A stretch of DNA of 53,304 nt from a virus, in IMG/VR virus record IMGVR_UViG_3300018045_000005, positions 1-53,304 of that record; one strand, written 5' to 3'. Below are positions 21,822 through 29,725 of this stretch, in pieces. The stretch's first letter is position 1. Each line of letters opens with the position of its first letter. The position numbers were made by a program, and so were the translations under genes. The notes beneath the pieces are model-generated. The model made no database searches and was not told the DNA's origin. It saw only the letters and a program-made list of their open reading frames with translations.

Positions 21822-22228
21822 TGATCGTTGATGGGTTTTCTATAGGACAGTTGTCTAAGTCTACCGGTTTATCAAAATCGGTGCTTATACAGCGTTATAA
21901 GAAGCTTAAGAGACGTGGTATACCGGTCACTAAAAAGTCAATGAGGTTTAACACCCCTCTTGACTTTTATGGTAAGACTTTAAAACAAATCTCAATCGAG
22001 ACAGGTGTTGGTGTCACGGTCTTAAGTTCTCGTCACAACACTTATATCCACACTCGTAATTTGACACGTTGGCATCGTAAGAAGTACGGTGGTAAATCGA
22101 TCAATGAATGGGTGATAGTGTTGGGGGTGACTCGATCTAAAGTGTTAGAATCTTTAGATCAATTAGGTATGGGTCACGTTGATTGTAATGTTGAGTTGGA
22201 AGATTTGAGGGAAATTGTTAAAACTTAG
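21818..22228 (+). CDS. Putative regulator made of three helix-turn-helix units
   Basis: The product has 136 residues. Three similar units: GFSIGQLSKSTGLSKSVLIQRYKKLKRRG (7-35), GKTLKQISIETGVGVTVLSSRHNTYIHTR (53-81) and GKSINEWVIVLGVTRSKVLESLDQLG (93-118). Each looks like a helix-turn-helix of the type seen beside homing endonucleases and in phage regulators. Basic overall. Last gene of the rightward block, overlapping the end of the leftward block by 11 bases. Confidence 0.68.
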   Translation: MMIVDGFSIGQLSKSTGLSKSVLIQRYKKLKRRGIPVTKKSMRFNTPLDFYGKTLKQISIETGVGVTVLSSRHNTYIHTRNLTRWHRKKYGGKSINEWVIVLGVTRSKVLESLDQLGMGHVDCNVELEDLREIVKT

Positions 22229-22412
22229 GTACGTATATTGAGTTTTCTATACGCTCAAGTCTTTTATTTGTACGTGCTAAATCCTTTTCCAAATGCTCAA
22301 TCTTAAAAGCGTGGATAGCATTAGATACGTACACTGCAACACCGGACGAACCAGTGGATATAATCAACGCAGTCACAAGGCTTAATAAAAACCGTTTCAT
22401 TGTATCTGACAC
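22218..22412 (-). CDS. Small membrane protein with coiled coil, spanin- or holin-accessory-like
   Basis: I chose GTG 22412 (AAAGGAGG six bases upstream), giving 64 residues; an ATG at 22400 also fits. MKRFLLSLVTALIISTGSSGVAVYVSNAIHAF is a positively started signal anchor and AFKIEHLEKDLARTNKRLERIENS is a coiled coil. This is the layout of inner-membrane spanins. No lipoprotein partner with a lipobox is seen. It is the last gene of the leftward block. Confidence 0.6.
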   Translation of the reverse strand: MSDTMKRFLLSLVTALIISTGSSGVAVYVSNAIHAFKIEHLEKDLARTNKRLERIENSIYVPKF

Positions 22413-22423
22413 TACACCCTCCT

Positions 22424-22558
22424 TTATAATGTTGCGATTGAATAGTATGTAATAAAACCCATAGTGGATATTAAAGTACCCATAACGGTGGTAATTATAG
22501 TACATAAATAAGGGTGATGTCTTGTTATGCACTTTAACTTATCAAATGCTTGTGCCAT
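22424..22558 (-). CDS. Tiny membrane protein (44 residues), holin-like
   Basis: ATG 22558-22556 to TAA 22426-22424. MAQAFDKLKCITRHHPYLCT is followed by a hydrophobic span IITTVMGTLISTMGFITYYSIATL. One predicted transmembrane segment with a basic N-terminus, ending 12 bases before the next start. It lies inside the lysis cassette. Candidate single-span holin or antiholin. A longer ORF in another frame here (from 22532) lacks coding character. Confidence 0.65.
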   Translation of the reverse strand: MAQAFDKLKCITRHHPYLCTIITTVMGTLISTMGFITYYSIATL

Positions 22559-22570
22559 TATAAAATAACC

Positions 22571-22960
22571 TCAGATAAACGCCACGAAGGGTGTCGGGTT
22601 AATATATTCATCATTATGGATAATCTCAAAATGTACATGCTCTGTTATTCCTGGGTAGTATTTGTCTAAAGATTGGGTTGATCCAATTATATCACCCTTA
22701 AAGATGGTGTCACCGACTTTTACTAACGGGTTTAAGTAAAAGAATCGATAGTTATATCCGTTCGCTTCAATCTGTACATATCGGATATAACCTCGATCTG
22801 GGTCACGATAAGGCCAACCGATTTTAGTAACTTTACCGTCAACTGGAGATGTAAATAATTCATTAGGTGGAATGGCTAAATCCACACCATTATGGGTTCT
22901 ACCACCTCGACTTGCACCAAATCGACCATCACCCCAAGCATCTTGTTGTCTAATTTTCAT
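22571..22960 (-). CDS. M23 family metallo-endopeptidase (endolysin)
   Basis: The product has 129 residues. THNGVDLAIP at about 23-32 gives the H-x3-D zinc ligands and EHVHFEI near 107-113 gives the H-x-H ligands of LytM/M23 peptidases, which cut peptide cross-bridges of peptidoglycan. GDTIFKGDIIGST is the usual beta hairpin. It has no signal peptide, so a holin should release it. It shares one base with the holin-like gene upstream. Confidence 0.9.
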   Translation of the reverse strand: MKIRQQDAWGDGRFGASRGGRTHNGVDLAIPPNELFTSPVDGKVTKIGWPYRDPDRGYIRYVQIEANGYNYRFFYLNPLVKVGDTIFKGDIIGSTQSLDKYYPGITEHVHFEIIHNDEYINPTPFVAFI

Positions 22961-23532
22961 TACTTTCCCACCTTAATTAAACCACCAAGTAAACCACTAA
23001 TGGGTTTCAACTCACCCCCGTTAGAAGCGTTTAACTTGTTACGTTGTTCTTCACGTAGATCACCAAAGTAGAGTCGTAGGATCAGAACTAGTGGACCTAA
23101 CAATGTACCTATGACTAGAGCCATTTGACTAACCGCTTTAATCATTTCATCATCTTGAGTAATCACAGCGTAAGAAATAGAAACAATCAGGATCATAATT
23201 GATAAAGCAACCGTCCAACCGAATATTAAAGCTATTTTAGGACGCGTTGAGTGTGGGTTAATAGCGTCTTGAATCAACATTGTCCTCAATGTATCACCGC
23301 GTTGCTTGATCGTCTCTATATCGACCTCAAATTGCATCTTAATGATACGGGTACGCTGTTCAGGTTTAAGTGAATTCACGGTTTCTACTATTTGACCACC
23401 TGTTACAGTATCAGGTAATTTCTTATCATCCGGTAAAAACTGGTTCACTGCGGTTAAAATAGCCGCACCCCCTGGTACGACTGTACTGAAGATGCCAGCA
23501 CCTACGGTTTTTGCTATGTCTAAAAGATTCAT
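22960..23532 (-). CDS. Holin-like membrane protein (3TM GTA-holin type)
   Basis: The product has 190 residues. N-terminal amphipathic segment (MNLLDIAKTVGAGIFSTVVPGGAAILTAVNQFLP), a soluble helical stretch with KPEQRTRIIKMQFEVDIETIKQRG, then STRPKIALIFGWTVALSIMILIVSISYAVI and MALVIGTLLGPLVLILRLYFG as two spans. This resembles the holins of gene-transfer agents with three segments as I recall them. Position next to the endolysin supports a lysis role. C-terminus ends in a Gly-rich tail. Confidence 0.62.
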   Translation of the reverse strand: MNLLDIAKTVGAGIFSTVVPGGAAILTAVNQFLPDDKKLPDTVTGGQIVETVNSLKPEQRTRIIKMQFEVDIETIKQRGDTLRTMLIQDAINPHSTRPKIALIFGWTVALSIMILIVSISYAVITQDDEMIKAVSQMALVIGTLLGPLVLILRLYFGDLREEQRNKLNASNGGELKPISGLLGGLIKVGK

Positions 23533-23533
23533 A

Positions 23534-25210
23534 TTACAATTCCACCACTTCTAATTGACCTAAGTTATCCACTATATTAAACCCGTCGGCATTTGCGTCA
23601 ACGTTTAATTCTGTTAGATCGTCACCATCCCAGTGTATATCTATCAATTCTTCAAATACGTTTGCACCAACACTACCCCAGCCACCAATAGGTTCAAATA
23701 TTTTCTTGAAGCCTTCAATTACAAGTTGTAAGTCCCCACTATCTTCATTAGGTATAGAGTATGTGAGGAAGTCATTAACATCACGGTTGAAAGTACCGAT
23801 GAAGAATTCTTCTGGGCGTAATGCCGTACCTTGTGATAACCCATCACCACTTACGCGGTTTTTAGTAGGTGATACAAACATATTACCGGAACTAACCAAT
23901 GACCCTGTGAAACCGTTATCTGTAATAGAAGCTAGTACATTATTGATAACATAGGCGTTACCACCGTTAGCACCAAATTGACCTCCTATATCACTAATAA
24001 GAACGTTAGTGACGCTATCATTAACTGGGTCGGTTTTACCTGCTCTGAACAACGTGTTTCCTTCTATATAAGAATCGTTAAGACCTGATGGGTCAAACGC
24101 AACTGCCGCCCAAAAAGCTGAAATAGTTCCGATATTACCGTGACAAACCATAGAGTTTGAAGCCGTTAAATAATCATCTTGATAAAAACCTTGTGAGCCA
24201 CCCGAAAATTCAGCCGTCATGTGCCATAAGTTAGACCTTACAACAGAGTTGTATCCAGAAACAATATCTGAACTATTACCTGTTTGGAAGAAGTCTTGAT
24301 GAAGAGGTGATAAGTCTACATGATCTATGAAATCACAGGATACATTGAACTCTATCACGCTATAAATGGTGTCAGCTATCGACCAGTATTCGGTGTCAAC
24401 AAAACCGAAAGAATTAAAGTTGTCGTCGGAACACTGATGTATAAAATTTCTACTTGCTTTAAAGTATTTAGCACCGCCACGGAGTACACTAACCACCCCG
24501 TAAAAATCATTATTATCTAAATAAACGCTTAGAGCGTTCTGGGTTTTTATAACATTACAGTAGCTAGTCCAAGGTTCAGAAGGAAACCAATGTTTTGCAC
24601 CTGTATTACTATTCTTAACAGATAACATCATAGGTAACGGGTAAGTACTATTAGTATATACATTAAGTGCGTAAGTATTACCACCAACTGTCCAGTCTGT
24701 AGAACCAGACCGCGTGGCAAACCCTACACCGTTAATCTCTAATCTAGGGAAACCGTAGGCACTTACCGAACCTGAACCATTGTTACCAATAGCAGGTGTT
24801 CGACCATCAGCATTGGTAATTAATACTCCACCTGACGGTCTATCGTAACCGCCTTTTTCAGATGGATTCGCTGTCAGAACTAGATAAGTGAGACCTCTGA
24901 GGGATGTGGAAGTCATCTCTGACACCCCGTCCCAGTTACACACTATTTTATGCGATTGCCCTACACCACTAGCTTTGTAAGCTTCAGTTGCAGTTCTAAC
25001 TTCATCTGCTGTTGTACACACTGTAGTCACATCCCAAACTTGACTGTCAGGAAACCCAGTCCATAGATTCGCATCTAACTCAGCTACAATCGCATCCTCT
25101 AAAGCTTTAGCACCAGATGAGAGTGAATGTCTTGCTTTTGTAAGTTTATAGAAAGTGTCCCCACCTAATAAAGCGTTACCATTAACACCTATATTTCTTA
25201 AATATTTCAT
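23534..25210 (-). CDS. Tail spike, putative right-handed beta-helix protein
   Basis: The product has 558 residues. After a head region (1-60) the chain is rich in short strands with Asn, Gly and Val (NNDFYGVVSVLRGGAKYFKASRNFIHQC, NSYIEGNTLFRAG-like repeats) as in pectate-lyase-like spikes that bind or cut surface polysaccharide. The final 35 residues (IHWDGDDLTELNVDANADGF...) are shared with the C-terminus of the adjacent 884-residue protein and contain a DxNxDG calcium-type loop. It overlaps the neighbour by 4 bases. Confidence 0.6.
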   Translation of the reverse strand: MKYLRNIGVNGNALLGGDTFYKLTKARHSLSSGAKALEDAIVAELDANLWTGFPDSQVWDVTTVCTTADEVRTATEAYKASGVGQSHKIVCNWDGVSEMTSTSLRGLTYLVLTANPSEKGGYDRPSGGVLITNADGRTPAIGNNGSGSVSAYGFPRLEINGVGFATRSGSTDWTVGGNTYALNVYTNSTYPLPMMLSVKNSNTGAKHWFPSEPWTSYCNVIKTQNALSVYLDNNDFYGVVSVLRGGAKYFKASRNFIHQCSDDNFNSFGFVDTEYWSIADTIYSVIEFNVSCDFIDHVDLSPLHQDFFQTGNSSDIVSGYNSVVRSNLWHMTAEFSGGSQGFYQDDYLTASNSMVCHGNIGTISAFWAAVAFDPSGLNDSYIEGNTLFRAGKTDPVNDSVTNVLISDIGGQFGANGGNAYVINNVLASITDNGFTGSLVSSGNMFVSPTKNRVSGDGLSQGTALRPEEFFIGTFNRDVNDFLTYSIPNEDSGDLQLVIEGFKKIFEPIGGWGSVGANVFEELIDIHWDGDDLTELNVDANADGFNIVDNLGQLEVVEL

Positions 25211-27861
25211 TCTTCAATAACCTCACCCGTGAATAAATAGACTGGTTGTTCAATAACCTCAAGAGTATCGTTACCAATAACAGCAAACCCGTCAGCATTT
25301 GCGTCAGTATTCACCTCAGATAAGGTATCCCCATCCCAATCAATAGCTTGTTCTAAAACAGACTGTAAACCGTGATAGTAACCGTTAACTGCTAAACCTG
25401 ATGTTGTCGCAGTGGTGTTACCTAAAGTATCAAGAGTATCGTTAAGCAGCGGGTAAAAAGAGATCATGCCAGTTTTATCAACTAATTCAGGCGTCTGTTC
25501 AATTAACTTATGATCTAATGCTTTTTGTTTATAACTATAAGGTAGTACATCACCGATAAACTGTTCAAATTGTAATCCACGTTCTAAGTAGGGTACTTCT
25601 TCAATCAATATTTTATCTAGTTCTACAAGTTGTGAAGCTGAGTCTAACATTCCGGTAATAGGTGCTCTGTAATAAGCCTTTACATTAGTTTCAGTATCAA
25701 AAATAGTCTGAAAACTACTACCATCAACGGCTGTTAATACAACTTCTTCATTAATAGTATCGATAACTCCATTACACGGGATATTTGTAAGATAGGTACT
25801 GTAAGTAACACGTACATATTCCACTTCAGTACCATTACCTACAGTCCTTACATTACCACCGTGTGCTGACATATATGGCATACGTATCTCTAACCCATCT
25901 TGGGAGATATAAGCATTTCTGAACTTAGGGTTTTGATAGTCTCTTTTACTTGCAAGCCACGCGGCTGTAACACCAATACTAGTTGCAATTCTACCATTAC
26001 CAGTAACACCAGCTAATTGATGTGGCCCACTAACACCGTCCATCTGACAGTCAAAGTTTTGAGCACCTATCACTATTTTATTAGACACTTCATTGATTAA
26101 CTCTTCACGCCACAATGCGTTTTGTCTATCACGCAAACCATCGTTAGAGCTAACGTAGGCACTAGGTGCTGTATCGTCTTCATGTCTAACATGACCTGAC
26201 ACACCTATACCACCAATCGTAAAAAAGTCATTCAAGTGTTTGTAAGTCACCCCAGTGTAACCCACTCCTGTGTTGAACATTAACCCTCTAACTTGTTCTA
26301 CATAATCTGAGCCGACTTGACCCGCATCACTTGTACCCCAGTTAATAACAAAATTCATAATGTCGTTATTTATCATATAGGTTAACGTGCTGACTTGCCC
26401 TGAACCGAAAGTACCATCACCTATGATAGGTATACTGTCATCGCCTAAATTATTGTTTAACCAATCTAAATGACCTGTACCGTTGTCTTGCATACGCACC
26501 CATATAACGGGTGTATCACCCATAAATTTCTGCCAGTGCTCTTGCATGATATAGACACTGTTACGATATGTATTTGGTGCGTCTAATTTATTAACCACCC
26601 CTTTATTAATATAGTAACCTCTACCTCCGTGTGTAACCGTCGGTAATGAAGACTTATCAGCAGTGTATTCACCTAACAAAATGGACATTTGGGATTGCCC
26701 TAAGATAGCTATTGCTGGTGCAACAACTAATTCTGCTCTACCCTCAAATACCGCATTAGGGTTGTTAGATGGTCTAGCTTCAACATGATAGATGTTAGGG
26801 TCGGTGACAGTAATTGTCCCACTAAAGCTAGTAGTTGGTGCGTTATCTAATAACACCCAATCTTGAACAACTGTTAAGTTTTGTGCGTTTAAAAGCCTAA
26901 CTTCAACACCTGTTACTGTTCCAGATACATGACCTGAGATAGTCACGCTGACTGGTTGAATACCCGTTCTGGAAATCTCCATAGACCAAAGGTTGTATTT
27001 CTCTTCATGTACCACTACTGAACCAGCACTGTCTACAGGGATAGGGTTTGAAGTTACCTTTATTAGATTATTAATAGGGTCAAGGAGAACAATATCGTCA
27101 TACAGCGTATCTTGCGTAGATGAGGGCTGTAAACCTGTACCTAAATCATTTAAGGTTCTGTAACATTCAAGCTGTAACGGGAATAGAGTGTCCGGATGAA
27201 CACCATCTAAAATAAAGCTTTGTAACTTAGTCTCTACATCTACTATGTCATCATCAGCTTTAATAACTAAGAAATGTCCTATTTTCTCACGCCAGTTTTC
27301 AGCAGTATTATCATCTACATTAGGTGCGTAAATTCCACCTAAGTAGTGGTTAGTGTAATTAACATCATGTGTTTGAATACCGCATAATAAACTTGATACG
27401 GTATCACCATAAGTTATAGTGCCGTCTGACGCAATAAGGTTTAATCGCCAATCGTACAGTCCAGCAACACTATCATATACTTTCTCAACATACACCCATT
27501 CACAGTTATCTAACGTCACCTCTTGACTTCTGATCGTAACGGTTGTTTGGGTTGCACCAGCACAGCCGTTATATTTACTCTTAGACGTGAGGGTGAATTT
27601 ATTATCGTCAGTGTCTAAACCTAATAATGTTCTACCATTACTACTTGTAGCACCATTACCAAATAAAACTAAAAATCCATTCGCACCAGCGTTTACATCT
27701 AATAGTACATTTCTTTTGAGAGGGTTACCGCAGTTAATTAAGATACCACCGTACACGCTGTTAGACATAAAGAATGTATTACCGTCTGTACGCTTTATGT
27801 ACATTCGATTGTCATTCACATCATCGTACTTGTTGTTTAAATCAGGAAGTTGAATACTCAT
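25207..27861 (-). CDS. Tail fibre/spike with SGNH-type O-acetylesterase domain
   Basis: The product has 884 residues. An N-terminal lectin-like beta domain (about 1-250) precedes a Thr/Val-rich linker and then AIAILGQSQMSILLGEY, the block I of sialate O-acetylesterase/SGNH hydrolases (normally GQSNM, catalytic Ser in GQS). Downstream DGVSGPHQLAGVTGNG supplies the D-x-x-x-x-x-H block. Such phage domains deacetylate capsule or O-antigen sugars during adsorption. A C-terminal tail with DGDTLSEVNTDANADGF matches the next gene. Substrate is unknown. Confidence 0.78.
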   Translation of the reverse strand: MSIQLPDLNNKYDDVNDNRMYIKRTDGNTFFMSNSVYGGILINCGNPLKRNVLLDVNAGANGFLVLFGNGATSSNGRTLLGLDTDDNKFTLTSKSKYNGCAGATQTTVTIRSQEVTLDNCEWVYVEKVYDSVAGLYDWRLNLIASDGTITYGDTVSSLLCGIQTHDVNYTNHYLGGIYAPNVDDNTAENWREKIGHFLVIKADDDIVDVETKLQSFILDGVHPDTLFPLQLECYRTLNDLGTGLQPSSTQDTLYDDIVLLDPINNLIKVTSNPIPVDSAGSVVVHEEKYNLWSMEISRTGIQPVSVTISGHVSGTVTGVEVRLLNAQNLTVVQDWVLLDNAPTTSFSGTITVTDPNIYHVEARPSNNPNAVFEGRAELVVAPAIAILGQSQMSILLGEYTADKSSLPTVTHGGRGYYINKGVVNKLDAPNTYRNSVYIMQEHWQKFMGDTPVIWVRMQDNGTGHLDWLNNNLGDDSIPIIGDGTFGSGQVSTLTYMINNDIMNFVINWGTSDAGQVGSDYVEQVRGLMFNTGVGYTGVTYKHLNDFFTIGGIGVSGHVRHEDDTAPSAYVSSNDGLRDRQNALWREELINEVSNKIVIGAQNFDCQMDGVSGPHQLAGVTGNGRIATSIGVTAAWLASKRDYQNPKFRNAYISQDGLEIRMPYMSAHGGNVRTVGNGTEVEYVRVTYSTYLTNIPCNGVIDTINEEVVLTAVDGSSFQTIFDTETNVKAYYRAPITGMLDSASQLVELDKILIEEVPYLERGLQFEQFIGDVLPYSYKQKALDHKLIEQTPELVDKTGMISFYPLLNDTLDTLGNTTATTSGLAVNGYYHGLQSVLEQAIDWDGDTLSEVNTDANADGFAVIGNDTLEVIEQPVYLFTGEVIEE

Positions 27862-28202
27862 ACTGTCACCATTAAATTGTTCACTGGATTGTAGTGAGTG
27901 AACACGTAGCTGGATACTTCAGCGTCTACCACTTGTTCCACCATCTTCCCCGTGATTAAATCATTTGCGTAAATAGCAAACACGTAAGTCGGTGTTTGAA
28001 AAGTAATATTAAACCCGTCATCAACCTCAACACCAGAACCAGTTTTAAGTACGATATTAACTTCACCACTACCTTCATTTACTATATCACGAGTACCAGT
28101 TATATAATTGATACTCGTATTACCAGTAAATTTATAAATTAGTGATTGCATAAGTGTCTGCAATGGTGAACCCATTCCTAGATTCAAGTCGAGATTGAAC
28201 AT
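27858..28202 (-). CDS. Unknown tail-region protein
   Basis: The product has 114 residues with an N-terminal amphipathic part (MFNLDLNLGMGSPLQTLMQSLIYKFTG) and a beta-rich rest ending MVTV. I do not recognise a family. Between the tail fibre cluster genes, overlapping the esterase gene by 4 bases, so probably a fibre-associated or chaperone protein (inferred). Confidence 0.55.
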   Translation of the reverse strand: MFNLDLNLGMGSPLQTLMQSLIYKFTGNTSINYITGTRDIVNEGSGEVNIVLKTGSGVEVDDGFNITFQTPTYVFAIYANDLITGKMVEQVVDAEVSSYVFTHYNPVNNLMVTV

Positions 28203-28204
28203 AT

Positions 28205-28468
28205 TTACATCACCTGGATCAATACTGGTCCGTTAATTGAGAAATCTAAATCTTTAGTAAGACCCGTTACAACCCACGGTTGGATGGTATCAGTCGTACC
28301 GTCTTTAGTAATAGTGACAATTTGACTCGAACGGAAAGCTACGAATTCTGACAAATTACGTGTTTGACCGTCGATACTAATAGTAGTCCCATTAGCACTA
28401 CCGATATGACTAATCTTAAAAGCTTGGATGTTTTCGTTATCGTAATTTTTAGGTAAGCCGTTATTCAT
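28205..28468 (-). CDS. Small tail-region protein, beta-rich
   Basis: I chose ATG 28468 (AAAGGTGAAG upstream) for 87 residues; an upstream ATG at 28513 lies within the other gene. The sequence AFKISHIGSANGTTISIDGQTRNLSEFVAF and TITKDGTTDTIQPWVVTG is a compact beta fold. No function is recognised. It overlaps the 50-residue gene by 8 bases. Confidence 0.55.
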   Translation of the reverse strand: MNNGLPKNYDNENIQAFKISHIGSANGTTISIDGQTRNLSEFVAFRSSQIVTITKDGTTDTIQPWVVTGLTKDLDFSINGPVLIQVM

Positions 28469-28613
28469 CTTCTTCACCTTTCCCCTTATCTTCAGGTTGA
28501 TTCGCTTGTTCAATAATCGTATTAATCAATACGTTCACTTCACGGTGTGGTTGATCTTGTAATACGTTCAAAACATACTGTGCTTGTTCCGGTGTTAATT
28601 CTAATTTAACCAT
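28461..28613 (-). CDS. Small helical protein (50 residues)
   Basis: ATG 28613-28611 to TAA 28463-28461. MVKLELTPEQAQYVLNVLQDQP is a helix followed by HREVNVLINTIIEQANQ and a charged tail KGKGEEDE. The pattern LTPEQxxYVLNVLxxxPxREVxxLI is typical of small phage proteins of unknown function that pair with tail-fibre genes. It fills the gap between the 87- and 99-residue genes. Confidence 0.62.
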   Translation of the reverse strand: MVKLELTPEQAQYVLNVLQDQPHREVNVLINTIIEQANQPEDKGKGEEDE

Positions 28614-28633
28614 TTTCTACGTTCTCATTTTAG

Positions 28634-28933
28634 TTATTTACGGATAATGGTGTCACGGTATAATTTTACACCGATAACCATGATTTTACTTATCATATCA
28701 TTAGGTAAAAGTTCTTCAAATATTTTATTCCCTTCACCCCATTCACCTTGTTCAGTTAAATAGTCGTGAAATATCACGGCTTTAATGTATCTAGGATCGA
28801 AACGATTGATGAATATACCGATCAGACGGTATTTATAACTGATACCGTTTGTTTTAAAACCGATAGGTACAACCGTAGAACCGTGTATCAATAGTTTGGT
28901 AGTTTGGTAATGTTTACCGCAAGGTTCTATCAT
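28634..28933 (-). CDS. DUF1353-like protein
   Basis: The product has 99 residues. VVPIGFKTNGISYKYRLIGIFINRFDPRYIKAVIFHDYLTEQGE matches the DUF1353 form (a short beta strand pair, then helix with HDYLT). DUF1353 proteins are often found near lysis or tail genes; the conserved His-Asp suggests a catalytic or metal function but none is proven. Three bases from the next gene. Confidence 0.72.
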   Translation of the reverse strand: MIEPCGKHYQTTKLLIHGSTVVPIGFKTNGISYKYRLIGIFINRFDPRYIKAVIFHDYLTEQGEWGEGNKIFEELLPNDMISKIMVIGVKLYRDTIIRK

Positions 28934-28935
28934 GA

Positions 28936-29313
28936 TTAAAACTCTAAGTCATAAGTGAATTGAAGGTTGATCACATCATAGTTATCGGTCAATTTACCAA
29001 AAGGCCATGATGTTTCAACCCTTATGTTTTTGTAAGTTAATGAATTTTTAGGGTAAATCGTGTATTCACCACTCACTGCTTTAGGGTTATCCTCATAACC
29101 GTTAGCGGCAATCACACCTAAACCGTAATAACCCCAGTGTTTTGAGACTGAAGCCATTACGGATAATTTATCATAACTATTTTGATACGCACCGATACCG
29201 TAAGTAAAGTTATCAGTGTATTCTACTGCCGCGCCATAATTTTCATTATTGAACAATTCATTATCATCTGAATGAAGTGACAGCGTGATTAATATTAACT
29301 GTAATGTTGTCAT
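28936..29313 (-). CDS. Putative small outer-membrane-barrel-like protein
   Basis: The product has 125 residues. A hydrophobic start (MTTLQLILITLSLHSDD) could be a weak signal peptide lacking basic residues. The rest is alternating aromatic/hydrophobic strands (YGAAVEYTDNFTYGIGAYQNS, VMASVSKHWGYYGLGVIAAN) and ends in FTYDLEF, with the C-terminal Phe typical of BAM-inserted barrels. Similar proteins occur in marine phages as I recall. Candidate receptor-masking or cell-surface protein. Confidence 0.5.
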   Translation of the reverse strand: MTTLQLILITLSLHSDDNELFNNENYGAAVEYTDNFTYGIGAYQNSYDKLSVMASVSKHWGYYGLGVIAANGYEDNPKAVSGEYTIYPKNSLTYKNIRVETSWPFGKLTDNYDVINLQFTYDLEF

Positions 29314-29319
29314 TTTAAT

Positions 29320-29721
29320 TTACCCGTTAAAAACAGGTAACTCAGTCAGAAACTCTACTGTTGTCGGTATTGTTCTATCGCCACTTTTTAACAATACTAT
29401 CTGTGCTTCACAATAGACCCATACTTCAGCTTCATAAGCACCCAACGCTTCAGCATTATTACGAAAAATATTATCATAACCTACATACTTAGAGTAATTT
29501 ATACGAGACGAGTATCCATTATCAGTAATCAACTGACTTAACATTGACTCAACCGCTTGATTAATATCACCTATTAGTTGATCCAGTGTTTTTTTAGAGT
29601 GATTGATTGCGTTTACATCGTCAATCGTTATTTCAACCATGTTGTCTTTAATTAAATGATTCTGTGATCCGTCCGGTTCAAAACCAAAAATTTCATCATT
29701 ATCGTCTTTAAAATATTTCAT
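29320..29721 (-). CDS. Tail fibre assembly-like protein
   Basis: The product has 133 residues. It starts MKYFKDDNDEIFGFEPDGSQNHLIKDNMVEIT, the usual opening of tail-fibre assembly chaperones, followed by a helical KTLDQLIGDINQAVESMLSQL and a C-terminal ELPVF. It lies directly after the fibre gene at 29726, as such chaperones do. It would help fold or trimerise the fibre. Confidence 0.62.
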   Translation of the reverse strand: MKYFKDDNDEIFGFEPDGSQNHLIKDNMVEITIDDVNAINHSKKTLDQLIGDINQAVESMLSQLITDNGYSSRINYSKYVGYDNIFRNNAEALGAYEAEVWVYCEAQIVLLKSGDRTIPTTVEFLTELPVFNG

Positions 29722-29725
29722 TTTT

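Noticed and set aside
22424-22532. N-terminal extension of the small membrane protein (MHNKTSPLF...)
   Set aside because: It overlaps the 44-residue gene in another frame and lies upstream of a good GTG start with AAAGGAGG, so I shortened it to 22412.
29607-29625. TTGACGATGT match on the minus strand inside the fibre-assembly gene
   Set aside because: Occurs in coding sequence without a promoter or palindrome, so it is a chance match to the TTGACG element; similar hits near 17196, 420 and 48725 were also dropped.
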